This document shows, piece by piece, positions 9,662 to 22,346 of a stretch of DNA of 64,000 nt (within the stretch, counting starts at the first letter, position 1; each line of letters opens with the position of its first letter). The position numbers and the translations under genes were made by a program. The notes under the pieces are model-generated. The model did not search any database and was not told where the DNA came from. It saw only the letters and a program-made list of their open reading frames with translations. The DNA is taken from contig JALGPY010000001.1 of NCBI GenBank assembly GCA_023055425.1, positions 116,541,057 through 116,605,056 of the forward strand, in the 5' to 3' direction. Source of the stretch: Linanthus parryae (taxonomy: Eukaryota > Streptophyta > Magnoliopsida > Ericales > Polemoniaceae).

Positions 9662-12600
9662 CTAGAGCCAATCTGGCGCATCTCGTATGCCTATAGATCT
9701 GGCGTGCCCTTCATGCTTTCGCCGCGCAAGAGGTTTGGTGAGCGGATCTGAAACATTGTCATCCGTTGGAATCTTCACATCTTCACATCTCCTCAATCGA
9801 TCATATCACGAATAAGATGGAATCTCCTAAGTACATGCTTTGATTTCTGGTGTGATCTTGGTTCCTTGGCTTGTGCGATTGCCCCAGAGTTGTCACAGTA
9901 CAACTCTATGGGATCCACGATGCTAGGGACCACACTGAGCTCAGTGATAAACTTGTTTATCCAAACTGCCTCTTTTGCTGATTTCGCAGCAGCAATGTAC
10001 TCAGCTTCTGTTGTAGAATCAGCAACTGTCCCTTAATTGGAACTCTTCCAGCTCACAGCTCCTCCATTCAGGCAAAACACCTATCCAGACTGCGATCTGT
10101 AGGCATCTTTGTCGGTTTGGAAGCTTGCATCAGTGTAACCTTTTACACGTAGCTCTTCCTTACCTCCAAATATCAAGAACACATCCTTAGTCCTTCTCAA
10201 GTATCAAGTACTTTAGGATGTTCTTGACAGCAATCCAGTGACTCTCACCCGGATTGGACTGGTATCTACTCACCATACTCAACGCGTATGATACGTCTGG
10301 TCTAGTACATAGCATGGCGTACATGATGGATCCTATGGCCGAAGCATAGGGTATGCTACTCATGCGGTCCTTCTCAATCTCTTTGGAGGGACAGTCATTC
10401 TTAGAAAGAGTGACTCCATGCGACATGGGCAAGAATCCCTTCTTGGAATCTTGCATGTTGAACCTCTTCAACACCTTGTTTATATATGTACTTTGACTTA
10501 GGCCGAGCAACCTTTTAGATCTATCCCTATAGATCTTTATACCAAGTATATAGGCTGCGTCTCCTAAGTCCTTCATTGCAAAGCACTTTCCTAGCCAATC
10601 TTTAACAGATTGCAAAGTAGGAATTTCGTTGCCAATGATTAGTATGTCATCCACATACAAGACCAGAAATACTACAGAGCTCCCACTAACCTTCTTGTAA
10701 ACACAAGGCTCATCTTCGTTCTTGATGAAGCCAAACTCTTTGACTACGTCATCAAAACGTCGATTCCAGCTCCTAGAAGTTTGCTTTAATCCATAAATGG
10801 ATCTTTGCAGCTTACAGACTTTATTGGCATTCTCTGAATCCTCAAAACCCTCTGGTTGTGTCATGTACACATCCTCGATGAGGTTCCCATAAAGGAACGC
10901 TGGTTTGACATCCATTTTCCAAATCTCATAGTCGTAGTATGCTGCAATAGCAAGTAGGATTCGAATGGATACATTCATGGCGACTGGTGAAAAGGTCTCA
11001 TCATAGTCAATACCATGAATCTGTCTATACCCTTTGGCTACCAATCGCCCCTTATAGGCAACTACCTTGCCATCCATGTCGGTCTTCTTCTTGAATACCC
11101 ATTTGCACCCTATGGGCCGAGCCCCTTCGGGTGGATCCACCAAAGTCCATACTTTGTTGGTGTACATGGAATCCATTTCGGACCTCATGGCTTCTAGCCA
11201 CTTCTTAGAATCTGGGCCTTTCATGACTTCTCTGTAGTTTGCAGGATCATCATCCATGAGTGGTACGTCATCGGGCTCAGTCACGAGAAGTCCATACCTC
11301 TATGGCTCATGACGCACTCTTCCTGATATGCGGAGTTCCTGTGTTACCTGAACAGGTTCCTCCACAACAGTTTGCGGTTCCTTTTCGTGTTCCATCATCG
11401 GTTCAGTGATTTGTGGTTCTTGAATTTCTTCAAGTTCTACAGCCCTCCCACTTGCTTCTTTAGATACAAACTCTCTTTCTAGAAACAAGACGGTCCGAGC
11501 AACAAACACTTTGTTCTCGGTGGGATTGTAGAAATAATATCCTTTAATTTCCTTAGGGTATCCCACAAATTTACATTTATCCACTTTGGGCCCGAGCTTG
11601 TCTGTTTGTAAACGTTTTACATAGACATCGCAGCCCCAAATCCTCATAAACGACACTATGGGACGCTTCCCAGTCCATATCTCATATGGTGTCTTCATGA
11701 CTGATTTGGATGGAACGCGGTTAATGGTAAATGCTGCCGTTATTAGAGCATGTCCCCAAAATGATATCGGAAGATCTGTTTGAGACATCATAGACCGCAC
11801 CATATCTAATAGAGTGCGATTCCTCCTCTCGGACACGCCATTCCATTGTGGCGTTCCGGGTGGAGTGAGATGGGATACTATCCCACACTCTCTAAGATAT
11901 TCATCAAACTCTTGGCTTAAGTATTCTCCTCCACGATCCGATCGTAGAGCCTTAATACTTTTACCAAGTTGCTTCTCTACTTCATTCTTGAATTCCTTGA
12001 ACAATTCAAAGGATTCGGATTTGGCCTTCATAAGGTATACAAATCCATATCTACTGAAATCATCAGTAAATGTGATGAAGTAGGTATAATCACCTCTGGC
12101 AGGTGTGGGGAATGGTCCACATACATCAGTATGTATGATTGCCAATAACTCACTAGTCCTTTCACCTTTCTTATTGAAAGGGGACTTTGTCATTTTTCCC
12201 AATAAACAAGATTCACATGTCTCATATGATTCCAAATCAAATGATTCTAGAAGTCCATCATTCTGGAGTCTATATATGCGTTTCTCGTTTATATGGCCTA
12301 AACGACAGTGCCATAGATATGTAGGATTTAAATCATTAGCTTTAATCCTTTTAGTATTTATGTTATAGATTTGACTATTTACATCAAGGATATACAATCC
12401 ATTAGACAAATGCGCACTACAATAGTGCATACTATCAAAATAAATGGAGCAACATTGTCCTTCATTGAAATAGAAAAACTATTCTCGTCCAAACAAGAAA
12501 TGGAAATAATGTTTCTGCTGCTCATAGCAGGCACATAAAAGCAATTGTCTAATTCTAAAATAAGTCCAGAAGGCAAAGATAGCTCATAAACGCCTACAGC

Positions 12601-13603
12601 TAATGCAGCAACTCTTGCTCCATTCCCGACGCGCAGATCTATCTCCCCTTTACTCAATATCCTACTTCTTTTCAAGTCATGCACATTACGATAAATGTGA
12701 GAACCACATCCGGTATCCAATAACCAAGATGAATAAATAGAAAGATTGACGTCTATAACATAAATACCTGGTGGTGGTGGAATCACTATTTCAAGCTTCT
12801 TATCATACAGATATTTAGGGCAATTCCTCCTCCAGTGACCCGGTTGGCTGTAGTAGTGACACTCACCCTTAGCCACGCCTTTACTAGGCTTTAGGACTTC
12901 CTTGGATTTCGCAACTTTCTTGCGCTTTCCTTTAGAAGTAGAGGCAACTGATTTTCCCTTCTTCTTATGCACCATCATAATGGCCTTGCCCTTGCCTTTG
13001 TTGATGCTTTGTTCCGCTGTCTTTAGCATGTTCAATAAGTCAGGAAGAGTCTTATTGATCTCGTTCATATTATAGTTCATGATGAACTGATTATAACTGT
13101 CAGGCAACGATTTCAAGACAAGATCAGTTGCCAAATCTTGGCCCAGTGGGAGTCCTAGTCTCTCAAGGTTCTCAATGTAATCGATCATTCGGAGTACGTG
13201 AGGTCCTACTGGATTCCCCTCTGCAAGAATACTCTTGAATAATGCTTTAGACACCTCATAGCGCTCATGTCTTGCAGTTCTTGAAACAGTTGTTTCAAGT
13301 GTAGGATCATATCATAGGCTTCCATATTCTCATGCTGCTTCTGAAGCTCAGGAATCATGGTGCAAAGCATGAGGCAAGTCACGTCATTAGGATCATCAAT
13401 ATGTTTCTGACGTTCCCTTACTTCCGCTAGAAGAGACTCATCTTGTGGTGGTTCTGGACTTGGAGTGTCCAAGGCGTACAACTTCTTTTCTTGCTTAAGG
13501 ACAATCCTTAAGTTTCTGTACCAGTCAAGGAAATTCGTTCCAGACAGTTTATCCTTCTCAAGGACAGATCGTAGGATGAAGTCGATGTGTTGTTGTTTGC
13601 CAT
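9662..13603 (-). pseudogene. Angela-like copia gag-pol polyprotein, disabled
   Basis: Minus-strand order: ATG at 13603; gag with zinc knuckle CX2CX4HX4C (CHYYSQPGHWRRNC, second Cys replaced by Ser); protease DTGCGSH; GAG-pre-integrase (WHCRLGHINEKR); integrase core (HTDVCGPF, DRGGEY); RT with YVDDIL; RNase H ending at TAG 9662-9664. Breaks: frameshifts near 13275 and 12452, an in-frame TAG at 11300-11302, and loss of the frame just after 10187 in RNase H. Integrase and RT blocks are otherwise well kept (11303-12430 and 10187-11299 share one frame). Gag, protease, integrase, RT, RNase H is the Ty1/copia order. Confidence 0.9.
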
Positions 13604-15019
13604 TTGGAATTTTACAAAACGAGAAATGTGCAATTTTTAGTATTTTGAACAATTTAACTATATTCAACAATGGCTAGATTCCCACTATTTTTCTCAGATT
13701 AATAGCCCTCACAATTAATGCGGAAAATATAATTATATTTTCTAGTAGGTCCAAGATCCCTTTTTCACTTTTTCTTGAGCTGCTTTGGCAAGTCACCCAA
13801 GAATAGGTTATTTAGGTAGGAACCATTCCAATTGCATCCCATGCAACTCTTGGTCCAATTAGGTGAATAACTCTTTATTCTTTATCCCATGGATAATACC
13901 TAATTTTCATGCCTCTAGGCTCATCAATCCAATTGATTCTTGCCTAGTTGCGTCCAACCTCTTGCTTCAACATACACACATTACTAGCTTGTGTCGTCCG
14001 CAACACACCATGGTAAATTAAAATCGCCTTGCTTTGGCAAGTCCGAATTTTAATGAACCCTGATCATGAAGGGTGTTTTGGCAAGAGAAGGCAAAACACA
14101 ATATTTTATTGAGGGATTTAATTTTCTTAATTTGTTTGGTTGATCTAATCAACATGGTCTACTTATTTGGATTGGGCAATCCAGAATAAAAGACCAACAT
14201 GTTTTATTATTATCTTGTTATCGTTTTCGCTAGTATCGCCATACACACAAAATTAAATAACAAGACATAAATAATAAACATCCAAAAAATAAAATAAAAA
14301 AACGTGGCATGGAGACTAATGATATTATCAAGCCAATGATAATATCCAATTGCCCTAAAGTGACGAGCTCATCTCCATGTGCTCCACCATAGCAGCGCGC
14401 CTAGGGGGTGTCTCCTTTGTCTTTTGGCCTCTTTGGTCCTCCAGTCTTCTTCTCCATGCTCTTGGCTATCATCTAAATATTTCTAATTCTAGCCTAACAC
14501 CTAGAATAAATAAATAACAAAAGTCTCACATGTCGAGGAGAAAAAGACGACTTGCAGGCCGTAAAACCTAATTAATTATTACATTAATTTGATCATCTCG
14601 CACGCCGTAAGCCAAATCACAAAGCAATAAACATCCACAAGCCTAGGCCATACCATGCAACAAAGCACATAATACATTTAAAACCAATTTTTAACGCGTT
14701 TGATCAATTTTAATTTGAATTGGGTAATTAGGGTTACAACGGTCCAAGGAGTTCAAGCCAACAAGGGCCCGAACCCCTAGGACCGCCGCCCGCCGCTAGG
14801 CCCGGGCCAAGTCCGGCCGCCCCATGTGGCCCGCGGCCTTTGCTTGGCGCGCAAGGGAGGGGGCGGACGGCTAGGGTTTCAGCCCTAGCCTCATTCTCTC
14901 TTCCTTGTTGCCCAAGCAAGGTTGTTTCCTTTATGGAATTAATTCCTTAACTTTGTTTCCATAATTGAAAATACCTTTGCAATCATGTTCCCATGAACCC
15001 TAATTTTCAAGAACCCAAT
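13604..15019 (-). other. 5' untranslated leader of nested Angela-like element
   Basis: Noncoding and about 1.4 kb. It is alignable by eye with 60060-61723, the leader of the second Angela-like element (shared blocks around 14570-14720 and 60540-60740). The LTR-proximal end including the primer site is deleted. Confidence 0.7.
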
Positions 15020-15786
15020 TGTCTAGCAACACATCCATGCTACCCAACTAATAGAAATAGTCAGTGATCCCGACAAACATCTTGTGCCCAATATCTTATA
15101 TTGCACTTTCCCTTTGTCTCCGTATCCGGATTGGACACGAGACATAAATAGTCACACTCGTATATGCAATCCATAGTTCCTCGATCCTGGGAATATGCTT
15201 ATGCTAGCAGATAACATCAATATCTCCATATTGATTTATCTGAGTCTAGCCAGACATTCTTTAAGCCTCATCCCTCGAGTGGCCGTGGATATTTACTCCC
15301 ATTATGTGGGAGTGACAAATCCTATCTACATCACTACGATCTCTAAGCTTGCTTCCTATCATGCCCGATAGCCATCTTTATGATTACCCAGTTACGGTGT
15401 AATGTTTGATAACATCAAAGCACAATATTCCACAACTAGAGTATCTAGTGAATTCAAGTTGCAATTATATTAGCACTACGAGAAGCGATTGTGACTTGAC
15501 ATAATCTAATGTATCCTTCTCGTTGTGGGTCAATCCAGTATGCCATTACCCCTAATGCATACCCATGTGTTAGACTTGATATCTCCATATCAATCTACCC
15601 ACATACTAGTCTATATTTGATCGTCATGTTAATCAAAATAGTGGACTAGGGATATTTAAGATAAACAACACATTGTATCTAAGGACTTCATTATATTAAA
15701 TATCACAATATATAATAAATGAATATTTTAGCCAAAACAATGTTCATACTAAATATAAGATCGCCTCTAGGGCATCTATTCCAACA
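15020..15786 (-). repeat. Truncated 5' LTR of nested Angela-like element
   Basis: Corresponds to 8874-9647 of the other LTR. The break lies at TGTCTAG, present at both 8874-8880 and 15020-15026. About 650 bp of LTR (8225-8873 equivalent) and the primer site are missing. Confidence 0.88.
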
Positions 15787-16381
15787 TGAAGGACTATGAA
15801 ATAAGTTGGAGAGCCTCTACAAAAATAAGTCGCTCACCAACAAGTTAATGTTGAATCAGCAACTGTTTGGTCTATGCATGGAGGAAGGTACAAATCTAAG
15901 AGATCACTTGGACCGTTTGAACTTTATTCTGCTTGATTAGTGAAACAGTAACGAAACAATAATTGATGAAGATGTCGCGCTGATTTTTCCGGTGTCGCTA
16001 CCACTGTGATACTAGGGGTTCGTGCAGCCTGCTTGTGATGGAAAAGAGACTGTGATGTTGGAGGAGGTAAGATTAGCTCTTCACACAAGGGAGATGCGAC
16101 ATAGGGCTGCATATGGGGGTTCAGGCGTTTCCTGTTACCGCACAGTCATAGCGTCAAATGGATACATGTGTAAGAAGAACAAGGGTTCTACGTTACCAAA
16201 CGACGTCTGCGCATTGTGTATAGAGACGGGTAACTGGAAGAGGGAGTGTCGGAATGCAAAGACGTGTGCAGATCTGGTTCAGGTGCGACGTCTTCGGAGG
16301 ATGGCTTCGTTCTCTAGACCCCATTTGGGGGGTGGGGGAGAGGAAATCCATGCTCTTGACGAGGAGATGGATGTGAAATAG
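15787..16381 (+). pseudogene. Copia gag, C-terminal part with altered zinc knuckle
   Basis: Continues the gag interrupted at 8224: KLESLYKNKSLTNKL, then RDHLDRLNFILLD, and after several stops a frame from about 16022 with the gag C-terminal region. The zinc knuckle reads CALCIETGNWKREC, so the His of CX2CX4HX4C is replaced by Asn. It ends at TAG 16379-16381 without any protease. Stops occur soon after the junction, near 15940 and near 16012. Confidence 0.75.
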
Positions 16382-16597
16382 GGGAGTCTATGACGAGTGA
16401 CACAACACGTAAAAGGGGGCACGTATGAGGCACGTGAAGGGGGCGCGTATGATGCGCCCATATTGCAGGAATTTGATGAGATTTTTTTTGCAATTTCTCA
16501 CATCCTTGCAGGAATTCGGTGAGAATTGGATCTACATGTTGGGTAGGGGGGGGTTTGTTGTAGGGAATCGGTGGGAGTCGGAACATAAAAAAGGGAG

Positions 16598-16705
16598 TTC
16601 GATTGCAGGAACTCGACCGGAGTTGGAGCATCAATAGGTTCGATTGCAGGAACTTGACCGGAGTTGGAGCATCGCTGGGGCCCTTGTTGCAGGAACTTGG
16701 CGAAG
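16598..16705 (+). repeat. Three-copy short tandem repeat before the 3' LTR
   Basis: Units of about 45 bp begin GATTGCAGGAACT or TTGTTGCAGGAACT and run through CGGAGTTGGAGCA. They lie in the untranslated tail of the gag-only element. Confidence 0.7.
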
Positions 16706-16785
16706 TTGGAGCAAATTGTGAATTTCGTGAGAATCCGCTAATTCAAGCGCAAGCGGAAGAGGTAATTCAAGGCAAGGTGGATATT

Positions 16786-17268
16786 TGTTGGGAATATGTC
16801 TTCAATATGCTCGAGAAATCTTGGCGAGGAGTTATGCGACAAAGAGGGACAACGAAACAAAGCCAAACAGATGATCAAGACGAAGGCAAGGTAGACAAAG
16901 AAGAAAACAACTCACAGGGTTGAGGTTGCATGACCTCAAGACAGGTCGCACGACCCGAGGGGAGGTCGCATGACCTTTGGGCCAGATCGTACGACCTGGT
17001 TCGGGGGCTTGCGATTTTAGAATTGTTTCCTTATGTGTTCTAGTTCAGTTTCAGATGTTTCTTTTGGACCAAGCAACCTAGTATGTCTATATAAACGTGT
17101 ATAAGCATATGTTAAAGGTTGTGGGTTGTATTCGTGGTGTTTCTCTCTAATAAAACGGGATTTTTCGTGCCGTGGACGTAGCTAGCATTGTGCTAGTGAA
17201 CCACGTTAAATCGAGTGAGTTCTTGTTCATCGTTATCATCGTTGTCTTGGTCGTTCCAAGTCATAACA
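16786..17268 (+). repeat. 3' LTR of gag-only element
   Basis: 483 bp, TGTTGGGAATATG to CATAACA, homologous to 7358-7835. Confidence 0.85.
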
Positions 17269-17553
17269 AATTCATCCCTCTCGACTCCACGAGGTCCGAG
17301 AGACCCCTAAAAGCATAACTGGAGCTAGAGTAGCCATTAACACCATCGCCGAACAATCAAATACACAGATTAAATAACACACAAGTTTGATGATGATACT
17401 GGACCAATAACCAATATCCAATTTCCTGGAATATGTAACTCCGTTTGTATTAGTTAGAGGTCAAAATTACTAAATAATCAACGATTTCTCCGAAAACTAA
17501 ACCAAAAGCCTTTATGCAAGGGCTAGAATTATTGAGAATTTTTCAGTTGCTCC
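17269..17553. other. Short non-genic spacer between two LTR elements
   Basis: Nothing recognised; it ends with the target duplication GCTCC (17549-17553) of the next element. Confidence 0.5.
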
Positions 17554-17884
17554 TAATAGATGGATCAGTCTCACAAGGGCTTGGGCCCGTACATGAAGCC
17601 CAATACAAAGTCCAGATGAAGCTAAAGCCCTTTCATCAAGCCCACTATATTTATTGTAATTACCCAATTCATATAAGGGTAAATTAGTACTTTCCAGCTC
17701 TTCATAAACCCTACTTATTTCCTACCGTTAGATCACTAGGTCGTACATTTGTTACCGTTAGATGAGGCTATATAATCCTCATTATCTCTGTAATGGTTCA
17801 TTATGTGAAATAGATTTTCTCTCTCTTTTCCTTTCTGTTCTTCGTCTTCTCTCAAGAACCCTAATCGGTTCATACTATCTTTCA
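17554..17884 (+). repeat. 5' LTR of Ale-like element
   Basis: Starts TAATAGATGG, ends CTATCTTTCA. A TATA box CTATATAAT lies at 17768-17776. Confidence 0.93.
17768..17776 (+). promoter_or_regulatory. TATA box of Ale-like LTR
   Basis: CTATATAAT in the 5' LTR, about 120 bp before the primer site; the 3' LTR has the variant CTTTATAAG. Confidence 0.5.
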
Positions 17885-17897
17885 TGGTATCAGAGCC
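17885..17897 (+). other. Primer-binding site, initiator-Met tRNA
   Basis: TGGTATCAGAGCC directly after the LTR end, the standard plant copia primer site. Confidence 0.9.
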
Positions 17898-17902
17898 CTT
17901 CA

Positions 17903-20900
17903 ATGGCTCTTGCCACAACCACATTGGTCTCACAGCCGATCTATTTACTCTCCAACATCCACAACTTATTACCGTTTAAGCTCGATTCCTCTAACTTTGT
18001 GCTCTGGAAGCACCAGATCTCTTCGATTTTTCGTAGCCATACACTTTTTGGCTACTTAGATGGCTCAATTCCTTGTCCACCTACCATCTTAACCACATCC
18101 AACGGTGCTTCGGCGATTAATCCAGCTTACACCGCTTGGCAGCTTCAAGATCAAGCTGTTCTTACGATTTTGAATGCCACTCTCTCTCAAGAATCCCTCA
18201 CCCTGGTCATCGGCTCTGTCACTTCCCGTGAAGCTTGGCTCGTTCTTGAGCGCCGATACGCTTCGTTGACCAGATCCAACATCCTCGCCCTCAAAGCAGA
18301 TTTTCATTCTCTCAAAAAGGGGTCAGACTCCATAGATATCTACATGCAGCGGCTCAAAACGATCTGTGACAAGCTTGCTGTCACCAGAGTTGTCACACCT
18401 GATGAAGATCTGCTTCTCTATGCTCTCAATGGTCTCCCACCAGAGTATAACTCCTTCCGCTCTTCCCTGAGAACTCGCTCTGCTCCGATCCCCTTTGAGG
18501 AGCTTCATGTGCTTCTCAAGGCTGAAGAACACATGCATGCTCTCTAAATTCCAGTTTCTGAGTTCTCCACCCCCACCGCCTTCTACGGTTCTCGCGGTGG
18601 TCGTGGCGGCGGACGAAAACCTAACGGCTGGAACCCAAACGGCCAACGTGGTGGTGGACCTAACCCTAACGGTCACCGAGGTGGCAGCGGTGGCCGATGG
18701 GATTCCAGAGGTGGTCATTCTAATTCCGGGTTCGGATCTAGTTCCAACTACTTTCATGGATCCGGGTCAAGTTCGGGTTCCGGTAACGGGTCTGGATATG
18801 GGTTGACTTTTGGATATGGAAATGGTTCTGGTTCGGGTCGTGGAGCAGGCCGATCCGGTTATCGTGGTAGAGGTGGTTCGGGTCGTGGTGATACAAATCC
18901 AGTCAATTGCCAAATCTGTGGATACGATTATCATTCTGCAATTGATTCTTACCATCGAATGGATTATGCATATCAAGGGAGGCTTCCTCCTGAACAACTT
19001 TCTGCTACGGCAGCATCAACCTCTCAACAACCAAGTCAACAATCTCCTACTTCTGATCTGTGGCTAACTGATACTGGTGCCTCTAGCCACATGACTTTTG
19101 ATTTTTGCAACCTCTCTCTAGCTGAATCTTATACTGGAAATGATACTGCCACAGTTGGTAACGGCTCTTCTCTACCTATCAAACACTCTGGTAATGCCTA
19201 TATCTCTACTTCCAATTGCAAATACTCTTTAAGTGATACCTTACATGTTCCAAAATTAGCTGTTAATTTACTCTCTGTTCACAAGTTTTGCTCAGATCAT
19301 GATACTCGTTTTATTTTTGATAAAGTATGTTTTTATGTTCAGGCCAAGTCTACGGGTCAAATCCTTTTTCAGGGACCCAGTAAAAATGGATTATACCCCT
19401 TCTCCTCTGAGTCTGCTTCGTCCAGTCCACAAGCATTTTTGGGTCAAAGAGTCCGGTCACAATTATGGCACTCAAGACTTGGCCACCCTTCTTCTTCTGT
19501 TTTATTTAAATGTGTTAAATGTCTCTCTTCTTCTGATAAATTAGTTGCAAACAATGTTGGAACCTTGTGTGAATCTTACCTTACTGGTAAAATGTCTAGA
19601 CTTCCATACAATCTATCTGATTCTCGTGCAACTATTCCTTTACATTTATTGCACAGTGATGTGTGGGGACCTGCTTCTACTTTTTCCTTTGATGGTTTCA
19701 AATATTATGTGCTCTTTATTGATGATCATTCAAGATTCACATGGCTATTTCCCTTGAAACTCAAATCTGAAGTTGCTTCTGTCTTTGCTACTTTTAAGTT
19801 ATTTATTGAAAAATTGCTAGGCTATTCAATCAAAATTCTTCGTTCAGATGGTGGTGGTGAATATACTGCTTTTGTGTTTCAAAAATTTCTTAGTGATAAT
19901 GGCATTATGCATCAAAAATCATGTCCCTACACTCCTCAACAAAATGGTATTTCTGAACGTAAACATAGACACATAATTGAAACAGCTGTAACTTTGTTAC
20001 ATAATGCATCTCTGACTAAACGTTTTTGGTATCATGCTGTTGCAACTGCTGTGTATTTAATTAATCGATTTCCTAGTCAAAACACCTCTAATCTCTCACC
20101 ATATGAGATTCTTTTTAAATCTAAACCAGATTACAAACACTTAAAGGTTTTTGGTTGCAATTGCTACCCTAGACTTACTGATTATAATTCCTCAAAACTG
20201 GACCCAAAAACAAGAAAATGCACTTTCTTAGGTTATGCATCTGGATACAAAGGTTATTTGTGCTATGATTTACTTCACAACAAGTTTTTTATTAGCCGTG
20301 ATGTAATTTTTGATGAATTTAATTTCCCTTATGCTACTGCTTCTCCCAATTCTTCCTCATTCTCACATGTTGACACTTCTGTTTCAGGTCATAACCCCCC
20401 TCCCCACCAGTTCAACACTGGTTCTACAGGTTCTGGTTCTCTACATGAACTACACCAATCCGAGGATTATGATCTTCAGCACACTGCTAGTTTGAGACAA
20501 AATGGTGATCCCTCTCCAGGTGATCACAATCTGGCCACATCAGCAGATACTACTCCTGATTCTGTTACTACTACTACACTTGATGATTGTGTCCCTGGTT
20601 TGAGGTCACCATCACTGTCAACTAGTCCTAGTTTGGCAGAAACTTCAAATCCAGTGATGATCCCCCTCCCCCCAGCTCTACTTCTACTCATCCAATGCAG
20701 ACTCGTAGTAAGTCTGGAATAAGCAAAAAGAATTTAGTGTATTATGTATCTCATACTACCACTCTTGGTTTTTCTGCTTCACATTCACATAACACACACA
20801 CACTGATCCACAATCTTACACAGAGGCTGCCAAACACAATCAGTGGTGCCAAGCTATGGCCACTGAAGTTGACAGTCTCTTACAGCAAAAGACATGGACT

Positions 20901-22346
20901 TTAGTTCCAGCACCTCCAAATGCAAACATAATTGGTAACAAGTGGGTTTTTCGCACAAAATTCAATCCTGATGGTTCCATTTCTCGTTTTAAAGCACGTC
21001 TAGTTGCAAAAGGCTTTCACAAAACCCCAAGACTGGATTATGATGAGACCTTCAGTCCTGTGGTAAAACACGCTACAGTTCGTACTATATTAGCTCTTGC
21101 AACAACTTTTTCATGGCCTCTTCACCAACTAGACGTGAAAAATGCATTCTTACATGGTTTTTTGCGCGAAACTGTTTTTATGAAACAACCCACTGGCTTT
21201 GTTAACTCAAAATTTCCTAATCATGTTTGCTTGCTTCATAAGTCCATATATGGACTCAAACAGGCACCCCGTGCCTGGTTTGAGCGTTTTACATCTTTTA
21301 TTAGCTCTCTTGGCTTTATTGCCTTGTTTGTTGACTGTTGTCTGTTTATTCGCCACAATCACAACAAAATCACATTATTGTTATTATACGTTGATGACAT
21401 TATTTTGACAGGAAATGACTCCTGCTACATCTCCTTCCTTATGCAAAAATTAAATGATGAGTTTCAAATGACAAACCTTGGGCCTCTCACTTATTTTTTG
21501 GGTCTTCAAATTTTTCGTTCCCCCAATGGGCTTTCTGTCACTCAAGAAAAATACACCAAAGATTTGTTGGCTAAATTTAACATGACAAATTGCAAGCCCA
21601 ACCCAACTCCATTGGCTGGTGGTGTAAAATATCATTTACATCAACGCACTTTATTATCTGATGCCTCTATTTATCGGCAATTACTTGGGGCTTTGCAATA
21701 CTTAACATTTACCCGCCCCGATATTGCTTTTGCCGTAAATCATCTTTGCCAATTTATGCATGCTCCGACTGATATCCACCTTAGTGGTGCCAAAAGAGTA
21801 CTCTGGTACTTAAAAGGCACCAAGGCCCATGGGATTTACTATACCAAAGGGCACTTACCGTTACAAATATTTACTGATTCTGATTGGGCCGGTGACCCAA
21901 CAGATCGTCGTAGCACCACTGGGCTTATTGTTTTTCTTGGCCCAAACCCAGTACACTGGTCTGCCAAAAAGCAGCCTACTGTTTCTTGTTCGTCAACTGA
22001 AGCGGAGTATTGTGCTCTTGCTACAGCTGCAGCTGATCTCTCCTGGTTTCGTCAATTATTTTATGATTTACGTTTTACATTACCTTCTCATCCCATTCTC
22101 AATACTGATAATATTTCTGCTATTGCTCTCACGCAAAACCCAATCTTTCACGCACGTACCAAACATATTGAAATGGACTACCATTACGTGCGTGAGCAGG
22201 CTTTATTAAAACATCTAACTATTTCCTTTCTTCCTAGTGCAGATCAAATTGCAGACATTTTCACCAAATCCCTCTCTGCTGCTCCGTTTGAGTCTTTTCG
22301 TGATAAACAACTGCTGCCTTCGCCCCATCAGTTTAAGGGGCCGTAA
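17903..22346 (+). pseudogene. Ale-like copia gag-pol, one stop and two frameshifts from intact
   Basis: ATG 17903 opens gag five bases after the primer site. Order: gag (LDSSNFVLWKHQISS), Gly/Arg-rich linker, zinc-knuckle-like region (CQICGYDYHS), protease LTDTGASSH near 19065, GAG-pre-integrase (LWHSRLGHPS), integrase with DVWGP and DGGGEY, RT with YVDDIILTGND, and RNase H with TDSDWAGD and SSTEAEY. It ends at TAA 22344-22346, where the 3' LTR starts. Breaks: TAA at 18545-18547 in one otherwise open gag frame, a shift near the C-run at about 20663-20675, and a shift at the CA repeat around 20790-20803. Both shifts sit in slippage-prone runs. Confidence 0.93.

Larger units (their letters stand above)
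8225..15786 (-). mobile_element. Angela/BARE-like Ty1/copia element nested in the gag-only element
   Basis: TGAAG duplications flank it exactly (8220-8224 and 15787-15791). The 3' LTR is complete (8225-9647, 1423 bp). The 5' LTR is cut to about 767 bp (15020-15786). The LTR start TGTTGGAATAGATGCCCTAG is characteristic of the Angela/BARE group, and a related copy begins at 58617. On the minus strand the order is truncated 5' LTR, long untranslated leader, gag-pol pseudogene, polypurine tract, 3' LTR. The primer site is lost with the LTR end. It can no longer transpose by itself. Confidence 0.92.
7358..17268 (+). mobile_element. Gag-only copia-type LTR element (TR-GAG-like), split by a nested copia
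   Basis: LTRs at 7358-7835 and 16786-17268 begin TGTTGGGAATATG and end CATAACA. After the 5' LTR comes a degenerate Met primer site (CTGCTATCAGAAC at 7839-7851), then a copia gag. An Angela-like copia (8225-15786, TSD TGAAG) interrupts the gag. Without it the interior is only about 1.4 kb and ends shortly after the gag zinc knuckle. No protease, integrase, RT or RNase H is present. This is the layout described as TR-GAG: terminal-repeat elements coding only GAG. No matching TSD is visible (AATCT versus AATTC), so the ends may have recombined or decayed. Confidence 0.75.

Noticed and set aside
11814..12368. Plus-strand open frames opposite the integrase region
   Set aside because: Antisense shadows of the minus-strand copia pol.
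14734..14919. GC-rich minus-strand 61-codon frame
   Set aside because: It lies in the untranslated leader of the Angela-like element; the related leader at 60245-60484 shows no conserved protein.
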